Shown here: positions 1 through 9,524 of the stretch, piece after piece
Position numbering within the stretch: the first letter of the stretch is position 1
Layout: the number at the start of each line of letters is the position of its first letter
From: Cytophagales bacterium
GTDB lineage: Bacteria; Bacteroidota; Bacteroidia; Cytophagales; Cyclobacteriaceae
Direction of reading: 5' to 3'
Length of the DNA: 39,175 bases
Assembly (NCBI GenBank): GCA_016124425.1
Contig: WGNT01000076.1
Coordinates: 1-39,175 of the forward strand
Program-made: the position numbers and the translations under genes
Notes under the pieces: generated by a model
The model's database searches: none
The model's input: only the letters and a program-made list of their open reading frames with translations
Told to the model about the DNA's origin: nothing

Positions 1-769
1 AATGGACATCAATCTGTCTGAAGGGCCCCTGTTCTTTGTAGTTGGCAGAAAGCGTGAAAAAACTGTCCCGCTTATCGTAACGCATATTTCTGTGATTGAG
101 ATCAAAGAGGTAGCCACCATGCAGGCTCCATTTTACGGGGAGCCTATTGTCTCCGTTATCTTCAAAAAAAGCAACCTCCGGCCTAGTGACGTGGTGTGCG
201 CTACCGCCAAACCAAAAATCATCTGTAATCAGCAAGGTACCGAAAGAAACGTCCACATAGTTGACAGGTTCCTGAAGTGGTAATGCATCAAGCGTCACAG
301 GCGCTATAGAGCGATCAAAAAGGTTTATTTGATCCCCAAAGACAAGGTGATCCAGTGCGGCATTTCTCATCACGTAGGAGGCTTGTGCCCCGAATTTCAC
401 ATCTATATTATGCCCAAAGGGACCAAGTTTTTCGGCGATTTTGAGGTTATAGGCATACTGAAAGCTCACGTCCGTGAATTTCAATTTCATGTGGGTTTCC
501 TCAAAGGAATTGATCGAAATACCTACTCCCGAATTGTAATCCATGACATAATGATCAAAATATGCCGCATAGGAGTTGAAGTCATACCCTAGGCCAGGCC
601 ATTGCTTTCGGTAATTTGCCCCAACTCGAGACAGTTCCGTAGAACCGGCAAATGCAGGATTTAATTGAAGTGGCGCCGCATAGAATTGCGAAAAATGAAA
701 ATCCTGGCCCTTTGCGGAAGAAAGGAGACCGAGCAACAGAAAGAAAATAACCTTACACTTCTTCATCAT
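1..769 (-). CDS. PorP/SprF family type IX secretion membrane protein (3' end outside window)
   Basis: Partial gene. 256 codons are visible, reading leftwards off the window edge. The product begins MMKKCKVIFFLLLGLLSSAKGQ, a signal peptide, followed by DFHFSQFYAAPLQLNPAFAG, the hallmark opening of the PorP/SprF family. Known for the family: outer-membrane beta-barrel partners needed for secretion or surface attachment of type IX cargo with a gliding-type (CHU_C) C-terminal domain. That fits the neighbour, because the start codon overlaps the stop of the giant CHU_C adhesin in an ATGA arrangement, so the two are probably translationally coupled. Start may be ATG at 769 or the next ATG at 766. 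The family call is confident. The exact cargo is inferred from the pairing. Confidence 0.9.
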   Translation of the reverse strand, partial: MMKKCKVIFFLLLGLLSSAKGQDFHFSQFYAAPLQLNPAFAGSTELSRVGANYRKQWPGLGYDFNSYAAYFDHYVMDYNSGVGISINSFEETHMKLKFTDVSFQYAYNLKIAEKLGPFGHNIDVKFGAQASYVMRNAALDHLVFGDQINLFDRSIAPVTLDALPLQEPVNYVDVSFGTLLITDDFWFGGSAHHVTRPEVAFFEDNGDNRLPVKWSLHGGYLFDLNHRNMRYDKRDSFFTLSANYKEQGPFRQIDVH

Positions 770-3700
770 CTCATCAATAAGAATACGCCAGTTTTGGTGA
801 AAAACCTCCCGTCGAGGGTATGGTAAGTGACTTGATAGACATAATTGCCGACTTGGGCAGCCTCACCAGCCAACTTCCCGTCCCAGCCAAGGGACTCCAA
901 ATCATCGGTGTAGAAAACAACTTCTCCCCACTTGTTCACTACGCGAAAATCAATTGCCGAAAGTTGAAGGAACTTGGGGAAGAAATAGTCATTGGTGCCG
1001 TCACTATTGGGGCTGAATACATTGGGGACTTGAAGGAAATGATCCCAAATTTCAATCTCAAAGCTTCTGGAAAGTTCACAGCCATAAAGATCAATCACGC
1101 TAAGCGTGACGGTATAGGTTCCCTCTGTTTGATACCGGTGAACAGGGTTTTCTTCCATACTCGCATTGCCATCTCCAAAATCCCAGCTAAAGGACACAAT
1201 ATTCCCACTGCTGCGGTTAAGAAACTCAATATCCATATTGACCAAATGGGCTTGGTAATCCAAGAAGGACTGGGACCTATACTCGCCATCTACAAGTACC
1301 CTGTTGTTCCCCACTTCGACGGATTCACTGTAGCTGCATCCTGCGCCGTCGACCACCGTGAGGGTATAGATGCCGGGGGCATCAGTACTCATTTGATAGC
1401 CGTTTGCGCTTACCTCCCCGTGGCTCCAACTCACCGAGTAAGGCGCTACACCGCCATCAATATTGAGTTCAAACGTTTCGCGGATAGATCTTGGTTCACA
1501 TATGACATCTAGGTAAGAGATCATGGAAACCCTTATGGGTTGTGGTCTTAAGATCTGGAAGCGCTGTGTTGTAAAACACCCCGACTGATCGGTTACGTTG
1601 ACCGAATACGTTCCTGCGGTAAGGTTGCTTAGATTTTGTGTGCGTTCGCCATTGGACCATTCGAAACTATAAGGGAGGGTGCCACCGGATACGATTAAAC
1701 TGATGCTTCCGCTTTGCCCCTCGGTACATTCAAAGGCGTTGTCTACGATACCGGTCGCCGTTAAAATTTCGGGCTCATTGATAAAAAAGGTCCGTCTGAA
1801 TTCGCATCCGGCGCCTTCCAATACGGTCACGCTATATTCGCCTGGGCCCAAGTTAAAGATGGCCGCCTGTTCCGGGCCATGGTCCCAGCGGGCTCTTACG
1901 GGAGCTTGCCCGCCAACGAGGTTTAGGTCAATGCTCCCATCTGTTTCGCCGAAACAGCTAATTTGGGTTACCACAGGATTTATGCTAAAGACTGGAACTT
2001 CCTCAATCGTCACGGCTTCTACTACAACGCATTGATTGGCATCCGTCACGGTGATTTCGTAGGTGCCTGGACCTATGCCGATGAGGTTAGGCTGTATGCT
2101 TCCAAAGTTCCAACTGATCTGATAGGGCGGTTCTCCTCCCGCAATCTGTGAGGTGATACTTCCGTCGTTTGAGCTGTAGCAACTGACTTCTGATGCTGTG
2201 AGTATAACTGTAAGGGGTTCTTCAGGTTCCACAATTTGAATGGATGGAAGCACAACCGTACATCCATTGATATCGCTTACAGTAACTTCATAACTGCCCG
2301 CCAAAAGCGTTGAGGGATTTTGACCGGATTCGGGAATTAGCGTCCCGTTGCGACGCCATGAGAAACTGTATGCATCCGATGCTCCTCCCGAAACCGACAA
2401 GTTTACTCCCCCGGTGGGTTCACCTTGGCAAAGCACATCTGTTGTTCCTGTCACGCTAGCTGTCAGCGCTGGAGGTTCGGACAGTTCGTAGGTAGCAGTC
2501 AAAAGGCACCCATTTTCATCTTGGACAGAAACCGAATAGCTGCCCGGCGACAGGTTGTCGATCCGGCTTTCAGTAGATGAAAAGCCGTTCGGTCCTGTCC
2601 AAATAACCGTGTAGGTACTGGTACCGCCGGTAGGGGCTACCGAAATGAACCCGTCATTTCCCCCAAAGCAACTGACTCCGAAACCGTTGTAATCTGAGAT
2701 TTCGTCATTTAGGGATACTTCAGTTGGTTCTATTATTTCCAGTTCACCTGTCTCTACTGTACACCCGTTCGTATCAGTAACGGTAAGGGCGTATACGCCA
2801 GGTCCTAGATTTGAAATGATAGGCGTTTCCGCGGCAAATCCTCCGGGACCGGTCCATGCATAGTCGTAGTTACCGCTTCCTCCCTGCAGAATCACCTCTA
2901 TGGTGCCATCTTGTGCTCCGTAACAGGAGATGCCAAATCCATTGAAATCGGATACATTAACAGCGGCTATTTCTACGCCACTTTCGGGTTGCGAGATTTC
3001 AATGCCCCCTAATTGTTCCATACAGCCGTTTGCATCGATTACGGTAACTTCAAACAAACCAGCAGGAAGAGCGGTAAAACGCCACTCGGTAGAAGAAATT
3101 GCTTCCGCCATTCCAGCACTCCCCATTTCAGTGCCTGGTTCCTGTATGAAATAACTATAGGGTGGAGTGGAAGGCCTGCTGACTGCAACCAACACCTCTC
3201 CAGTGGACTGCCCAAAGCAAAGCACGTTTACCCGTTCTTCCGTAACCTCATTTATCAGCAAACTCTCCGGTTCGGTGATCAGGTACTCCCGGGTCAAAGA
3301 ACACCCATTGGCATCTATTAGTGTCACCTGATAGGTACCTGCCGGTATGTTTTCCAGGTTCATTTCACTACTTGTAAATCCATCGCTGCCAGTCCAAGAA
3401 TAGGTGTATTCTGCTGTCCCACCGGATGGTGAAAGCCCAATAAAGCCGTCTGATCCTTGGTTGCAGGTGATTTGGAAGCCATTATAATCCGACACCTCAT
3501 CTTCAAGCAAAAGGGGCAAAGGTTCTTCCAGTACAAACGTACGGTCTAGTTCGCATCCACTTTCATCCGAAACCTGAAGCATATAGGTGCCTGGTAGGAG
3601 GTTTTCCAGCTGAGGTTCATTAGAAGAGAAACCATTGGGACCGCTCCATGCATAGGTAACCTGTCCCTGACTACCTGAAAGGTCAAACCGTATATATCCG

Positions 3701-6498
3701 TCAGATTCACCGAAACAGGAAATTTGGAATCCGGAATAATCTGAAATGGCTAGATTCTGTAAGTCTAGTCCTTCTGCCGGCTGCGTGATTAGTATTCCCT
3801 CGATCGCTACTTCACATCCGTTTGCATCACTCACTGTGATCCAATAATCGCCTGCCGGCAAATCGGCGAAGGTATGATTCGGAGCAGTATGATTGAAGAG
3901 AGTTACTATTGGTATATCGGTTCCCGTTTCTCCTAACAGCACGGTATAGGGTCCTACAGAATTGCTGATCCAGTCTATACTAATACTACCCGTACTTTGT
4001 CCAAAGCAGCTTACATTAACCCGTTCAGATACATTTTCGCTTACAATCAACGGTTCAGGCTCTGCCAGTTCTACTTCGTAGGTGAGCAAGCATCCATTTG
4101 CATCTGACATTTCCAACGTATAGGTACCAGGCCCTAGGTTTTCCAATAACGGATCCGCTGAGGAGAATCCTCCCGGTCCGGACCAAGAGTAGCTATAAGG
4201 CGCTACACCTCCGGAAATATTTGGTGCCACGATGCCGTCCGCCGCTCCGCTACAACTAATCTGAAAGCCGTTAAATTCGCTAATCAACGGGGCCAAGGCC
4301 AAAAGTTCGGGTTCCAAAAGCACTACTTCACCAGAGGTAGCCGAACAGGCATTCGCATCGGTTACGAAGAACTCATAGATGCCGGGCGCCAAATTCGTTA
4401 AATTCGTTTCCGAACTGGTAAATCCATCTGGGCCCGTCCATTCGAAAACCAGTTCCCCCGATCCCCCGCTTACATCAAGGGAAATTGTTCCGTCTGTCGC
4501 TCCATTACAGGAAACTCCAAAGCCGTTGAAGTCGGAGGTTACTAGATTTTCAAGTGTAATTCCTTCTTCGGGCTGGGTAAGTAGTATATTGTCGATTTGT
4601 TGGAAACAACCATTGGCATCAGTAACCAAAACCTGGTAATTGCCGGCGGCCATATTTTCAAAGACGAATGGTCCGGCTTGTGAGATGGATATGGTCTGAA
4701 TGGAGCCAGGCACTTGCCCCATAAAATGGATCTGAACGGTGTAGGGGCCTGTCGATTCCTGATCTATGGAGATGGTAAATTGTCCCGTGCTCTCCCCGAA
4801 ACATCGGATGTTTTCCCTGTCAGCTTCATTTTCGCTGATTAAAAGCGCTAACGGTTCTGTGACGGTGAAATTCTCCGCCATAAAGCACCCGTTGGAGTCT
4901 CTTAATAGTACCGCATATTCCCCAGCTACCAAATTCTCCACGCGGAGGTCGCCCGAGACGGCTGTTTCCAGCGCTTGTAAGTCTCCTGTGACTGGATTTC
5001 TAAGGTCATCGAAATTCCCTCTGAACCAATCTATTTGGTAGCCCGGAATCCCTCCTGTAGGGTTAATCGCGATAGATGCGTCTTCTTCGCCAAAGCACGT
5101 GATATCAGAAAACTGACTGTTCAGCCGAAGTATCTCCGGACCTTCAATTTCGTATATCGGAGTGGTAACGAGACATCCCAGCGGATCTGTTTCCGGAAAT
5201 TCAAAAAGTCTCCCTCTGTCCAAGATTTCCGCATAAAAACGGCCTGTCGGCAGGCCAACAAGCTCATTCTCTACTGCGATGATTTGATTGGCCCCATCCC
5301 GAACGAAGCGGTTAACGCCGGTTCCGACCTGATCTCCCGATTCGGTAAACCAGGTAACCTGATACTCGGTCCATGTCATTCTGGGGTTTCCGGGAAAAGG
5401 CTGCGACCATCCCCCTGCTATCTCTAGGCGTATGGCCCCGTCCCTGTTTTCCGGACAGGTAACTGGAATCACCTCTCCCTCTACCGTGATCGGTAACGGG
5501 ACGATTATCTCGAAGTCTTCCGATCCGGTACAAGAAAACCTATCGTCAATTCTTAGGGTGTACCTTCCCGGTGGCAACCCATCTACCTGGACCACAATGA
5601 AACTTCCCGTTGCCTGGATGATATTACTTGTTGTAAAATTTGAAAAAACCTCGTTACCGGCTTCGTCGGTAATAATAAACGTATCCAATGGAAGAGCAGC
5701 GTTGAAAACGACAAACTCAACGATACCCGTATTGTCTTCCGCACAGGCCAATCCCGCGAAGTTGAGTTCAAAATCCAGTGCGTATGCCTCTCCGATAGGG
5801 CCTGAAGGCCGCTCAAACCTTCTACCTAAATTGTCAGTAACCACGAGCGTATACGTTTCTTGCCTGTCTATTTGTGCAGTGGCTCCTAACCCGCCAAAGG
5901 ACGCCGTAGCCGAATTGTCAAATGGCGTGATGTAGTCTACCGTTCTTGAATCGAACAACTGGCCGTTGGAGTCAAACAGCTCGATCACAAAGGGGAAAGA
6001 TTCGACATATGTTCCCGTAGGTTTATACGCTGTCGCAATGATCGAAATTATTCCTTCGCAGCTGTTTTCCGTATAGGACAAAGCAAGTATTGGAGGAATT
6101 ACCAGAATTTCAAAAGGAAAAACCTCGCTTTGGTCTGTTCCATCGCTGACCTGGACGTTTATTGGGAGTACAAAACCGGCAGCAGGCCAAGTATTGGCAT
6201 AATTAATGGTAGGTACAATGGTGGTGCCGTTAACAATCGAATACCCTTCGCCCGGCAAAACCGTAAGGACAAGATTGGCTGCATTTCCCGAATAGTCGAT
6301 TACCAAATTAGCTAGGGTAATTTCAAATTCTTCCCGCAGCTGGGTCTGTGCGTCCTCTTGGCCAGTAATGGAGATGGGCGCAAACTCATGATACGTACTA
6401 CCTATAAGGTATGTAAAATAAGGCAAGACGCTGCCAAGCGTAAAAATAAAAATGGCTCTCTTAATTTTGCTTCGTTTCAAAAATCGTCCGGCATCCAT
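766..6498 (-). CDS. Giant SprB-repeat surface adhesin with PKD and gliding-motility CHU_C C-terminal domain
   Basis: A protein of 1910 residues. The N-terminus has a basic stretch then a hydrophobic segment (about residues 13-33), acting as signal peptide. About 16 SprB-type repeats follow from roughly residue 340 to 1720. Each has an (I/V)(S/T)C.G..DG.I core, a W-containing strand and a closing D.NGC. A PKD domain (FSWDFGDG) lies around 1750-1815. The end, from about residue 1820, starts VPNVFSPNSDGTNDYF and closes on GVFLLMR, matching the gliding-motility-associated C-terminal domain recognised by the type IX secretion system. Known role of relatives: mobile or anchored cell-surface adhesins such as SprB. 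Here the likely role is surface attachment or gliding. It is the first gene of an operon with the downstream PorP/SprF partner, with a 4-bp overlap. Cysteine pairs recur in each repeat. Confidence 0.93.
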   Translation of the reverse strand: MDAGRFLKRSKIKRAIFIFTLGSVLPYFTYLIGSTYHEFAPISITGQEDAQTQLREEFEITLANLVIDYSGNAANLVLTVLPGEGYSIVNGTTIVPTINYANTWPAAGFVLPINVQVSDGTDQSEVFPFEILVIPPILALSYTENSCEGIISIIATAYKPTGTYVESFPFVIELFDSNGQLFDSRTVDYITPFDNSATASFGGLGATAQIDRQETYTLVVTDNLGRRFERPSGPIGEAYALDFELNFAGLACAEDNTGIVEFVVFNAALPLDTFIITDEAGNEVFSNFTTSNIIQATGSFIVVQVDGLPPGRYTLRIDDRFSCTGSEDFEIIVPLPITVEGEVIPVTCPENRDGAIRLEIAGGWSQPFPGNPRMTWTEYQVTWFTESGDQVGTGVNRFVRDGANQIIAVENELVGLPTGRFYAEILDRGRLFEFPETDPLGCLVTTPIYEIEGPEILRLNSQFSDITCFGEEDASIAINPTGGIPGYQIDWFRGNFDDLRNPVTGDLQALETAVSGDLRVENLVAGEYAVLLRDSNGCFMAENFTVTEPLALLISENEADRENIRCFGESTGQFTISIDQESTGPYTVQIHFMGQVPGSIQTISISQAGPFVFENMAAGNYQVLVTDANGCFQQIDNILLTQPEEGITLENLVTSDFNGFGVSCNGATDGTISLDVSGGSGELVFEWTGPDGFTSSETNLTNLAPGIYEFFVTDANACSATSGEVVLLEPELLALAPLISEFNGFQISCSGAADGIVAPNISGGVAPYSYSWSGPGGFSSADPLLENLGPGTYTLEMSDANGCLLTYEVELAEPEPLIVSENVSERVNVSCFGQSTGSISIDWISNSVGPYTVLLGETGTDIPIVTLFNHTAPNHTFADLPAGDYWITVSDANGCEVAIEGILITQPAEGLDLQNLAISDYSGFQISCFGESDGYIRFDLSGSQGQVTYAWSGPNGFSSNEPQLENLLPGTYMLQVSDESGCELDRTFVLEEPLPLLLEDEVSDYNGFQITCNQGSDGFIGLSPSGGTAEYTYSWTGSDGFTSSEMNLENIPAGTYQVTLIDANGCSLTREYLITEPESLLINEVTEERVNVLCFGQSTGEVLVAVSRPSTPPYSYFIQEPGTEMGSAGMAEAISSTEWRFTALPAGLFEVTVIDANGCMEQLGGIEISQPESGVEIAAVNVSDFNGFGISCYGAQDGTIEVILQGGSGNYDYAWTGPGGFAAETPIISNLGPGVYALTVTDTNGCTVETGELEIIEPTEVSLNDEISDYNGFGVSCFGGNDGFISVAPTGGTSTYTVIWTGPNGFSSTESRIDNLSPGSYSVSVQDENGCLLTATYELSEPPALTASVTGTTDVLCQGEPTGGVNLSVSGGASDAYSFSWRRNGTLIPESGQNPSTLLAGSYEVTVSDINGCTVVLPSIQIVEPEEPLTVILTASEVSCYSSNDGSITSQIAGGEPPYQISWNFGSIQPNLIGIGPGTYEITVTDANQCVVVEAVTIEEVPVFSINPVVTQISCFGETDGSIDLNLVGGQAPVRARWDHGPEQAAIFNLGPGEYSVTVLEGAGCEFRRTFFINEPEILTATGIVDNAFECTEGQSGSISLIVSGGTLPYSFEWSNGERTQNLSNLTAGTYSVNVTDQSGCFTTQRFQILRPQPIRVSMISYLDVICEPRSIRETFELNIDGGVAPYSVSWSHGEVSANGYQMSTDAPGIYTLTVVDGAGCSYSESVEVGNNRVLVDGEYRSQSFLDYQAHLVNMDIEFLNRSSGNIVSFSWDFGDGNASMEENPVHRYQTEGTYTVTLSVIDLYGCELSRSFEIEIWDHFLQVPNVFSPNSDGTNDYFFPKFLQLSAIDFRVVNKWGEVVFYTDDLESLGWDGKLAGEAAQVGNYVYQVTYHTLDGRFFTKTGVFLLMR
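2428..4802 (-). repeat. Higher-order A-B-C triad repeat inside the adhesin
   Basis: Nine SprB units are organised as three consecutive three-unit cassettes. The conserved first cysteines fall at residues 566, 664, 749; then 831, 928, 1012; then 1094, 1192, 1277. A further A-position cysteine is at 1357. The cassette period is 263-265 residues. A units read NVxCFGQSTG and lack the Gly-Gly turn. B and C units are preceded by a SD(F/Y)NGF linker. The copies differ in sequence at DNA level, so the expansion is not recent. Confidence 0.85.
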
Positions 6499-6793
6499 GA
6501 TTAAAAACGTTCCCTTCTATTCAGGACAAATAATAATCGCTTTAAGATAAACATTGTAATTTGGTAAATAAATGAGTTCGAAAGTAAGAAATATGCGTTA
6601 AGAATATAAGGTTTATTTCGAAATTTTATGAAGATATTTCGAGAACGCCCACGGGCTACAACGAGTGTCTGAAAAAGGCTTTTTAGTTTTTGAAAAAAAC
6701 ATATAAAATCTATTAGTAATAATGGTTTTATTTCCTTGAATTATCACAAGTGATTTGTAAATAATATCTTTATATAAAGTAAATGACAGATAG
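6499..6793. other. Divergent AT-rich intergenic region
   Basis: This should hold the promoters of the adhesin operon (leftward) and of the DUF445 gene (rightward). I looked for the Bacteroidota TAnnTTTG -7 element with an upstream TTG and found no convincing copy for either gene. A small perfect inverted repeat, ATCAC-AA-GTGAT, lies at 6743-6754, about 40 bases before the DUF445 start. It could be an operator, but it is short enough to be chance. Confidence 0.4.
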
Positions 6794-8074
6794 TTGAAAC
6801 GGAAAATAGGTCATATTTCGTTAATTACAGCCATAACTGGTTTTGTGGTGCTGGAGGTCAGTTTTTATCAGGGATGGGTGCAGGGTGATGGTTGGCGGAT
6901 TTTATTGACTGGTTTTGAAGCAGCTACGATAGGTGCTTTGGCGGACTGGTTTGCCGTCAGCGCCCTTTTCTACGAGATTCCAATTCCCATTATTCGGCGG
7001 CACACCAATATCATCGTCAAAAATCGCGAAAAACTTACCGACGGGATTGTGGATATGGTCACGACGAAGTGGTTGTCTGCAGAAATTATTCAGGAGAAAT
7101 TGGTAGATGTAAACCTCGCCGGCAGTATGGTGACTGTGTTGGAGCAGCCGGCAAACCTTTCGAGAACCCTCGATATCCTGCGGATCGTCGCCATGAAGTT
7201 TGCCGACAATTTGGACCATCCCAAACTTGCCATTTGGGTACACAAAATGTTGAGGGACCGGATGGCGGGCGTAAAACTTGCAAAACCCCTTGGAGAATGG
7301 CTGACTGAAATTCTAGAGACAGATAAGCATCAAACGGTCGTAGAAATGCTGATGCAGGAAATTAGCAAGTCGCTCCAAAAACAAGGCACAAGGAAGGTGG
7401 TTCTAGAAAAATTAAAGCATACGCTGGAATCCTATGAAAAGCAGGACTGGATAAAGAAATCCACCATCTGGATCGGAAAGAAAACCGGGGGGATTGATCT
7501 TGAGCTGCTCACAGACCGGCTATTGGATATACTTCTTGTAATGGGAGAGGAAATTCAACGGAATAGGGAACATCCGGTACGTGCGAAACTTGACGCCTTT
7601 TTCCGCGAATTCGCTGAAAATCTGCTTGCAGGCGAGCCGGTTTCTACCCAGTATATTCAGGATCTAAAAACAAGTCTCCTCCGTAATACAGGGACGAGGA
7701 TAGTTATCCGGCAGCTTTTACACAGCTTAAAAGATACCATGCAGCAGTCGCTTGAGAACAACGAAACAGTTTTTATGCGGCTGGTAAGGGGAAACATCCT
7801 TGAACTTATCGCTTATTTGAAGCAGGATACAAGGACACAGGAGGAGGTAAATCGATGGATTAAAAACACGTTAACCCAACTAGTTGACAGATATCACCCA
7901 GAAATTGGCAATATGGTGCGAACGAGTCTGGGAAAACTTGACGATAAGGGAATGATGGAGCAAATTAAGGAAAAGGTAGGAGACGATCTGCAATATATAC
8001 GGCTCAATGGAGCAGTAGTCGGAGGTCTGGTAGGACTGATTATTGCTACAGTTCGCTGGCTTTGGCTGACTTGA
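6794..8074 (+). CDS. DUF445 family membrane protein (YjiN-like)
   Basis: A product of 426 residues. An N-terminal hydrophobic stretch (residues about 8-26) leads into the family signature EAATIGALADWFAVSALFYE and then IPIIRRHTNIIVKNREKL. The middle is long and alpha-helical. The C-terminus has the typical NGAVVGGLVGLIIATV membrane segment. This is the domain order of DUF445 (Pfam PF04286), whose biochemical role is unknown to me. The start is TTG at 6794: the codon just before it is an in-frame TAG, and no in-frame ATG occurs until well inside the conserved region. A five-codon ATG reading (6783-6797) overlaps this start. The gene converges on the nucleotidyltransferase with only 11 bp between stops. 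Confidence 0.88.
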   Translation: MKRKIGHISLITAITGFVVLEVSFYQGWVQGDGWRILLTGFEAATIGALADWFAVSALFYEIPIPIIRRHTNIIVKNREKLTDGIVDMVTTKWLSAEIIQEKLVDVNLAGSMVTVLEQPANLSRTLDILRIVAMKFADNLDHPKLAIWVHKMLRDRMAGVKLAKPLGEWLTEILETDKHQTVVEMLMQEISKSLQKQGTRKVVLEKLKHTLESYEKQDWIKKSTIWIGKKTGGIDLELLTDRLLDILLVMGEEIQRNREHPVRAKLDAFFREFAENLLAGEPVSTQYIQDLKTSLLRNTGTRIVIRQLLHSLKDTMQQSLENNETVFMRLVRGNILELIAYLKQDTRTQEEVNRWIKNTLTQLVDRYHPEIGNMVRTSLGKLDDKGMMEQIKEKVGDDLQYIRLNGAVVGGLVGLIIATVRWLWLT

Positions 8075-8085
8075 TGTGTTCGGTA

Positions 8086-8727
8086 TTACTTTTTTAGGTC
8101 AAAATAGCCCCAATCTTCCCTTAGATATGCGTCGTAGTCGTCCGGTGTGTCAATGTCAATGTTTCCCTTGGGAAAAGGCACCGTTTCTACGTCTTCCTTA
8201 AAACGACTCAGCAGTTTTTGTGCTCCCACTTTTCCCTCCATAGCCAGTAGATGAGGAAAATAGGATTTGTCAAATAGAACCGGAACGCCAAAAGTATCCC
8301 CGTAAGCAGATGCGACAACGCCTTTGGCTGAAGAAGCTTTTTTTGATATCAACTGCTCTAGAAGGGCAGCATGTATAAAGGGTTGATCACAAATCAGTAT
8401 GAGCACTTGATCTGGTGCGTGATTTTTTACGAGCCATTTCATACCGGTACAAATCGACGATCCCATCCCTAGGTTCCATTCCGGATGCTGCAAAACCTCA
8501 ACCTCCGGAGGGATGGGATGCGCCTTAATTTCTTCCTGAAACGCTCCCAAGACTAACACGCGAGCAAAAAACGGAACAGCAAGCGTCTCTTTTAGAGTAT
8601 GTTGCAATAAAGTGGAGTTATTGAGTTGTAGCAACTGCTTCGGTTGACCCATACGGGAGGAATTCCCGGCCGCCAGAAGTAGAAGGGCTGTCCTAATAGG
8701 TTGGTTAGAAATCGGTTGAAGATTCAT
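8086..8727 (-). CDS. MobA/MocA-like nucleotidyltransferase
   Basis: A product of 213 residues with the NTP-transferase fold. The nucleotide-binding loop reads LLLAAGNSSRMGQPKQLL near residue 16. A metal-binding ICDQPF motif lies near residue 112, and NIDIDTPDDYDAYL closes the protein. This is the MobA-like NTP transferase 3 family, which includes MocA, the CTP:molybdopterin cytidylyltransferase that prepares molybdenum cofactor for xanthine-dehydrogenase-type enzymes. Typical partners (xdhC, molybdopterin dehydrogenase subunits) are not in this window, so the substrate cannot be fixed. A sugar-nucleotide or other small-molecule transferase remains possible. Signature residues and length look intact. 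Confidence 0.82.
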   Translation of the reverse strand: MNLQPISNQPIRTALLLLAAGNSSRMGQPKQLLQLNNSTLLQHTLKETLAVPFFARVLVLGAFQEEIKAHPIPPEVEVLQHPEWNLGMGSSICTGMKWLVKNHAPDQVLILICDQPFIHAALLEQLISKKASSAKGVVASAYGDTFGVPVLFDKSYFPHLLAMEGKVGAQKLLSRFKEDVETVPFPKGNIDIDTPDDYDAYLREDWGYFDLKK

Positions 8728-8762
8728 CTGACAAAATTAAAACCTAAATATACTAAATATTA

Positions 8763-8784
8763 GCAGGGAAGCGGAACTTCCTGC
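8763..8784. promoter_or_regulatory. Imperfect hairpin in the divergent mocA-like / sigma-factor interval
   Basis: GCAGG(g)AAG pairs with CTTCCTGC around a CGGAA loop: an 8-bp stem with one bulged G. A run of six T begins about 11 bases downstream on the plus strand, too far for a good intrinsic terminator. There is also no plus-strand gene upstream for it to terminate. It may sit in the sigma-factor leader or the operator zone between the divergent genes. Function unknown. Confidence 0.3.
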
Positions 8785-8891
8785 CTACCGGACTATTTTT
8801 TAAAATAACTTTTTGCCATTAATAATTCCGATATTATTTTCTTTTGCTAAGGAAAAATTTTTGCTTAAATTCGTAAGACAGATGTAGTGGC

Positions 8892-9524
8892 ATGCACTAC
8901 TTTAAAACCCCAAATAATCTATACCTGATGGAATTCCAAAGCCTAAAGGATTCTGAATTGTGGCAGTTGGTAGTTGAAAGTGATCAAACTGCTTTTGATT
9001 ACATATATATTACCTATTCTAAAGACCTCTATAAATACGGGTTTCGCTTTACGCAGGATCCGGAGCTGATAAAGGATGTCATACAGGATGTCTATGTACA
9101 CATTTGGGAGTCAAGGCAGGCACTATTCATTCAAAAGTCCGTCAAATTCTATTTGTTTTCTGCCTTTCGGCGGGAAGTGATAAAGCGGGTAAATAAGGCA
9201 GTACTGTTCCAAACAATTGAGGATTACCACTCCAAAATTTCCTGGGAGGCCTCCTTTCAGGAAATTCTGGATGAAAACCAAATTAGCTTGGAATCAGCCC
9301 AGAAACTGGGACGAGCAATGGACAGATTACCGCTAAGGCAAAAAGAAGCCATTTACCTACGCTACCTGCAGGAATTAACCTATGACGAGATTTCAGAGTT
9401 GATGGGGGTACAAATTCCTTCCGTTTACAATTTGATTTTTAAAGGTTTAAAATCCTTAAAGAGTACGTTTATACCCAATGGATTTACCGCAAAAATGTTG
9501 GCATTTTCCGCCCTTTTTTGGTAA
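8892..9524 (+). CDS. ECF (FecI-like) RNA polymerase sigma factor, locus 1
   Basis: A product of 210 residues or, if the internal ATG at 8928 (MEFQSLKDSEL) is used, 198. Region 2 runs from SDQTAFDYIYITYSKDLYKYG to PELIKDVIQDVYVHIWE, the core-binding and -10-recognition part. Region 4 is LPLRQKEAIYLRYLQELTYDEI followed by a helix-turn-helix ending SVYNLIFKGLKSLK. This is the Bacteroidota sigma-70 ECF type found beside FecR and SusC. It is expected to be held at the membrane by the FecR gene that follows and to transcribe the SusCD operon once released. The start is ambiguous: the later ATG matches the usual family N-terminus better, but the longer form has no contradicting evidence. Confidence 0.9.
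   Translation: MHYFKTPNNLYLMEFQSLKDSELWQLVVESDQTAFDYIYITYSKDLYKYGFRFTQDPELIKDVIQDVYVHIWESRQALFIQKSVKFYLFSAFRREVIKRVNKAVLFQTIEDYHSKISWEASFQEILDENQISLESAQKLGRAMDRLPLRQKEAIYLRYLQELTYDEISELMGVQIPSVYNLIFKGLKSLKSTFIPNGFTAKMLAFSALFW

Noticed and set aside
820..1512. A 230-codon plus-strand open frame across the 3' part of the adhesin gene
   Set aside because: It is antisense to the PKD/CHU_C and last SprB-repeat coding sequence, has no domain signature, and its composition follows from the repeat codons on the other strand.
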